Below, piece after piece: positions 12,222 through 12,814 of a stretch of DNA of 12,814 nucleotides (its first letter is position 1; each line of letters begins with the position of its first letter). The stretch covers positions 1-12,814 of the forward strand of contig CALVJE010000023.1 of NCBI GenBank assembly GCA_944331725.1, written 5' to 3'. A program made the translations under genes and the position numbers. Source of the DNA: an uncultured Bacilli bacterium. GTDB taxonomy: Bacteria; Bacillota_I; Bacilli_A; RF39; UBA660. A model generated the notes under the pieces. The model was not told where the DNA came from. It saw nothing but the letters and a program-made list of their open reading frames with translations, and made no database searches.

Positions 12222-12814
12222 GTGAATGTAAATAAAAAAGTTGTAAAAAAAGGTTTACTTCCATATGTCTTTTTGTTGTTAGTAATGCTTGGGGTTTTTT
12301 ACTTTGTAAGTGTTGCTAGTCAAAAAGTAAATGTATTAACTTATGATGAATTTATGAAGGAACTTTTTGATAAAACTGTTGAAAGTATTGAAGTAACTCC
12401 AAGAGAAAGAGCACAGGTTTATGAAGTTACTGGTAAATTAGATGATTATCAGGAAAATGAAACTTTCTTTGCGAGAATTCCACTATCTGATCAAGTTATG
12501 AAAAAATTAGTAGAAGCTAGTGAAGAAGATGATTTTGAATTTGTTAGTAATGGAGATCCTGAAGCTAGTACTTTCTTGTTAGTACTTGTTAATTTCTTGC
12601 CTATTATCTTACTACTTGTTGTTGGATTTTGGTTTTTAAACAAACAAATGGGTGGTGGAAAGAATTCTTTAGACTTTGGTAAGAGTAAAGCTAAGTTATC
12701 TAGTGAGAAGAATAAAGTTACTTTTAAAGATGTTGCAGGACTTAATGAAGAGAAAGAAGAAGTTAAAGAATTAATTGATTTCTTAAAGAATCCTAAGAAG
12801 TTCCAAAAGTTAGG
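12222..12814 (+). CDS. ftsH: ATP-dependent zinc metalloprotease FtsH (5' part)
   Basis: The first 197 codons of FtsH, a membrane-anchored AAA+ protease that degrades membrane and regulatory proteins; the window edge cuts the gene. It starts at GTG with AAGGAGAG (12208-12215 region) upstream, 17 bp after tilS. Visible are a short basic N-terminus, transmembrane helix 1 (about 12-31), the extracytoplasmic domain with the typical LTYDEFMKEL start, helix 2 (about 119-139), the KQMGGGKNSLDFGKSKAKL linker and the beginning of the AAA domain (TFKDVAGLNEEKEEVKELID). The Walker and zinc motifs lie beyond the edge. In B. subtilis hprT separates tilS and ftsH; here it is absent. Confidence 0.96.
   Translation, partial: MNVNKKVVKKGLLPYVFLLLVMLGVFYFVSVASQKVNVLTYDEFMKELFDKTVESIEVTPRERAQVYEVTGKLDDYQENETFFARIPLSDQVMKKLVEASEEDDFEFVSNGDPEASTFLLVLVNFLPIILLLVVGFWFLNKQMGGGKNSLDFGKSKAKLSSEKNKVTFKDVAGLNEEKEEVKELIDFLKNPKKFQKL

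Overview
The window is very AT-rich and all of its genes lie on the + strand. TGA acts as a normal stop, Shine-Dalgarno sites are strong, and the right half has the origin-proximal gene order of spore-forming Bacillota (rsmA, yabG, veg, spoVG, yabP, yabQ, divIC, tilS, ftsH). This points to a low-GC endospore-lineage Bacillota with a compact genome, quite possibly an uncultured gut lineage. The exact order cannot be told from the sequence.

Region 1 (about 118-5116) is a tandem array of seven paralogous genes for about 200-residue secreted proteins. Each has a SipW-type signal peptide and a TasA/camelysin-like mature domain. The first six are self-contained cassettes: an extended -10 promoter with a fixed 18-nt spacer (17 in the sixth), a very short leader with a near-perfect Shine-Dalgarno, the gene, and a GTGTC/GACAC hairpin terminator. 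Copies 1-5 are very similar and share long identical blocks in a mosaic pattern. Copies 6 and 7, nearest the peptidase gene, are progressively more diverged, and copy 7 has no terminator.

Region 2 (5174-7525) is a tightly coupled operon. It encodes a SipW/ER-type signal peptidase with Ser and His catalytic motifs, a more diverged TasA-like protein whose signal lacks the usual cleavage motif, an unrecognised one-helix protein with a large external domain, and an unrecognised four-helix membrane protein. It ends in a strong terminator. Regions 1 and 2 together look like a dedicated surface-fibre system: many highly expressed subunits, their processing peptidase, and candidate anchoring or assembly factors. 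No sortase motif, type IV pilin signal or recognisable TapA is present. The function is inferred, and the two membrane proteins and the seven-cassette layout are the least described parts.

Region 3 (7650-12814) holds rsmA (16S rRNA dimethylation), yabG (spore coat protease), veg, spoVG, yabP-yabQ (spore cortex/coat assembly), divIC (division), tilS (tRNA-Ile lysidine synthesis) and the 5' part of ftsH, cut by the window edge. Compared with Bacillus subtilis, many intervening genes (for example spoIIE and hprT) are absent from this block. Terminators often contain the preceding stop codon, and promoters abut or overlap them.
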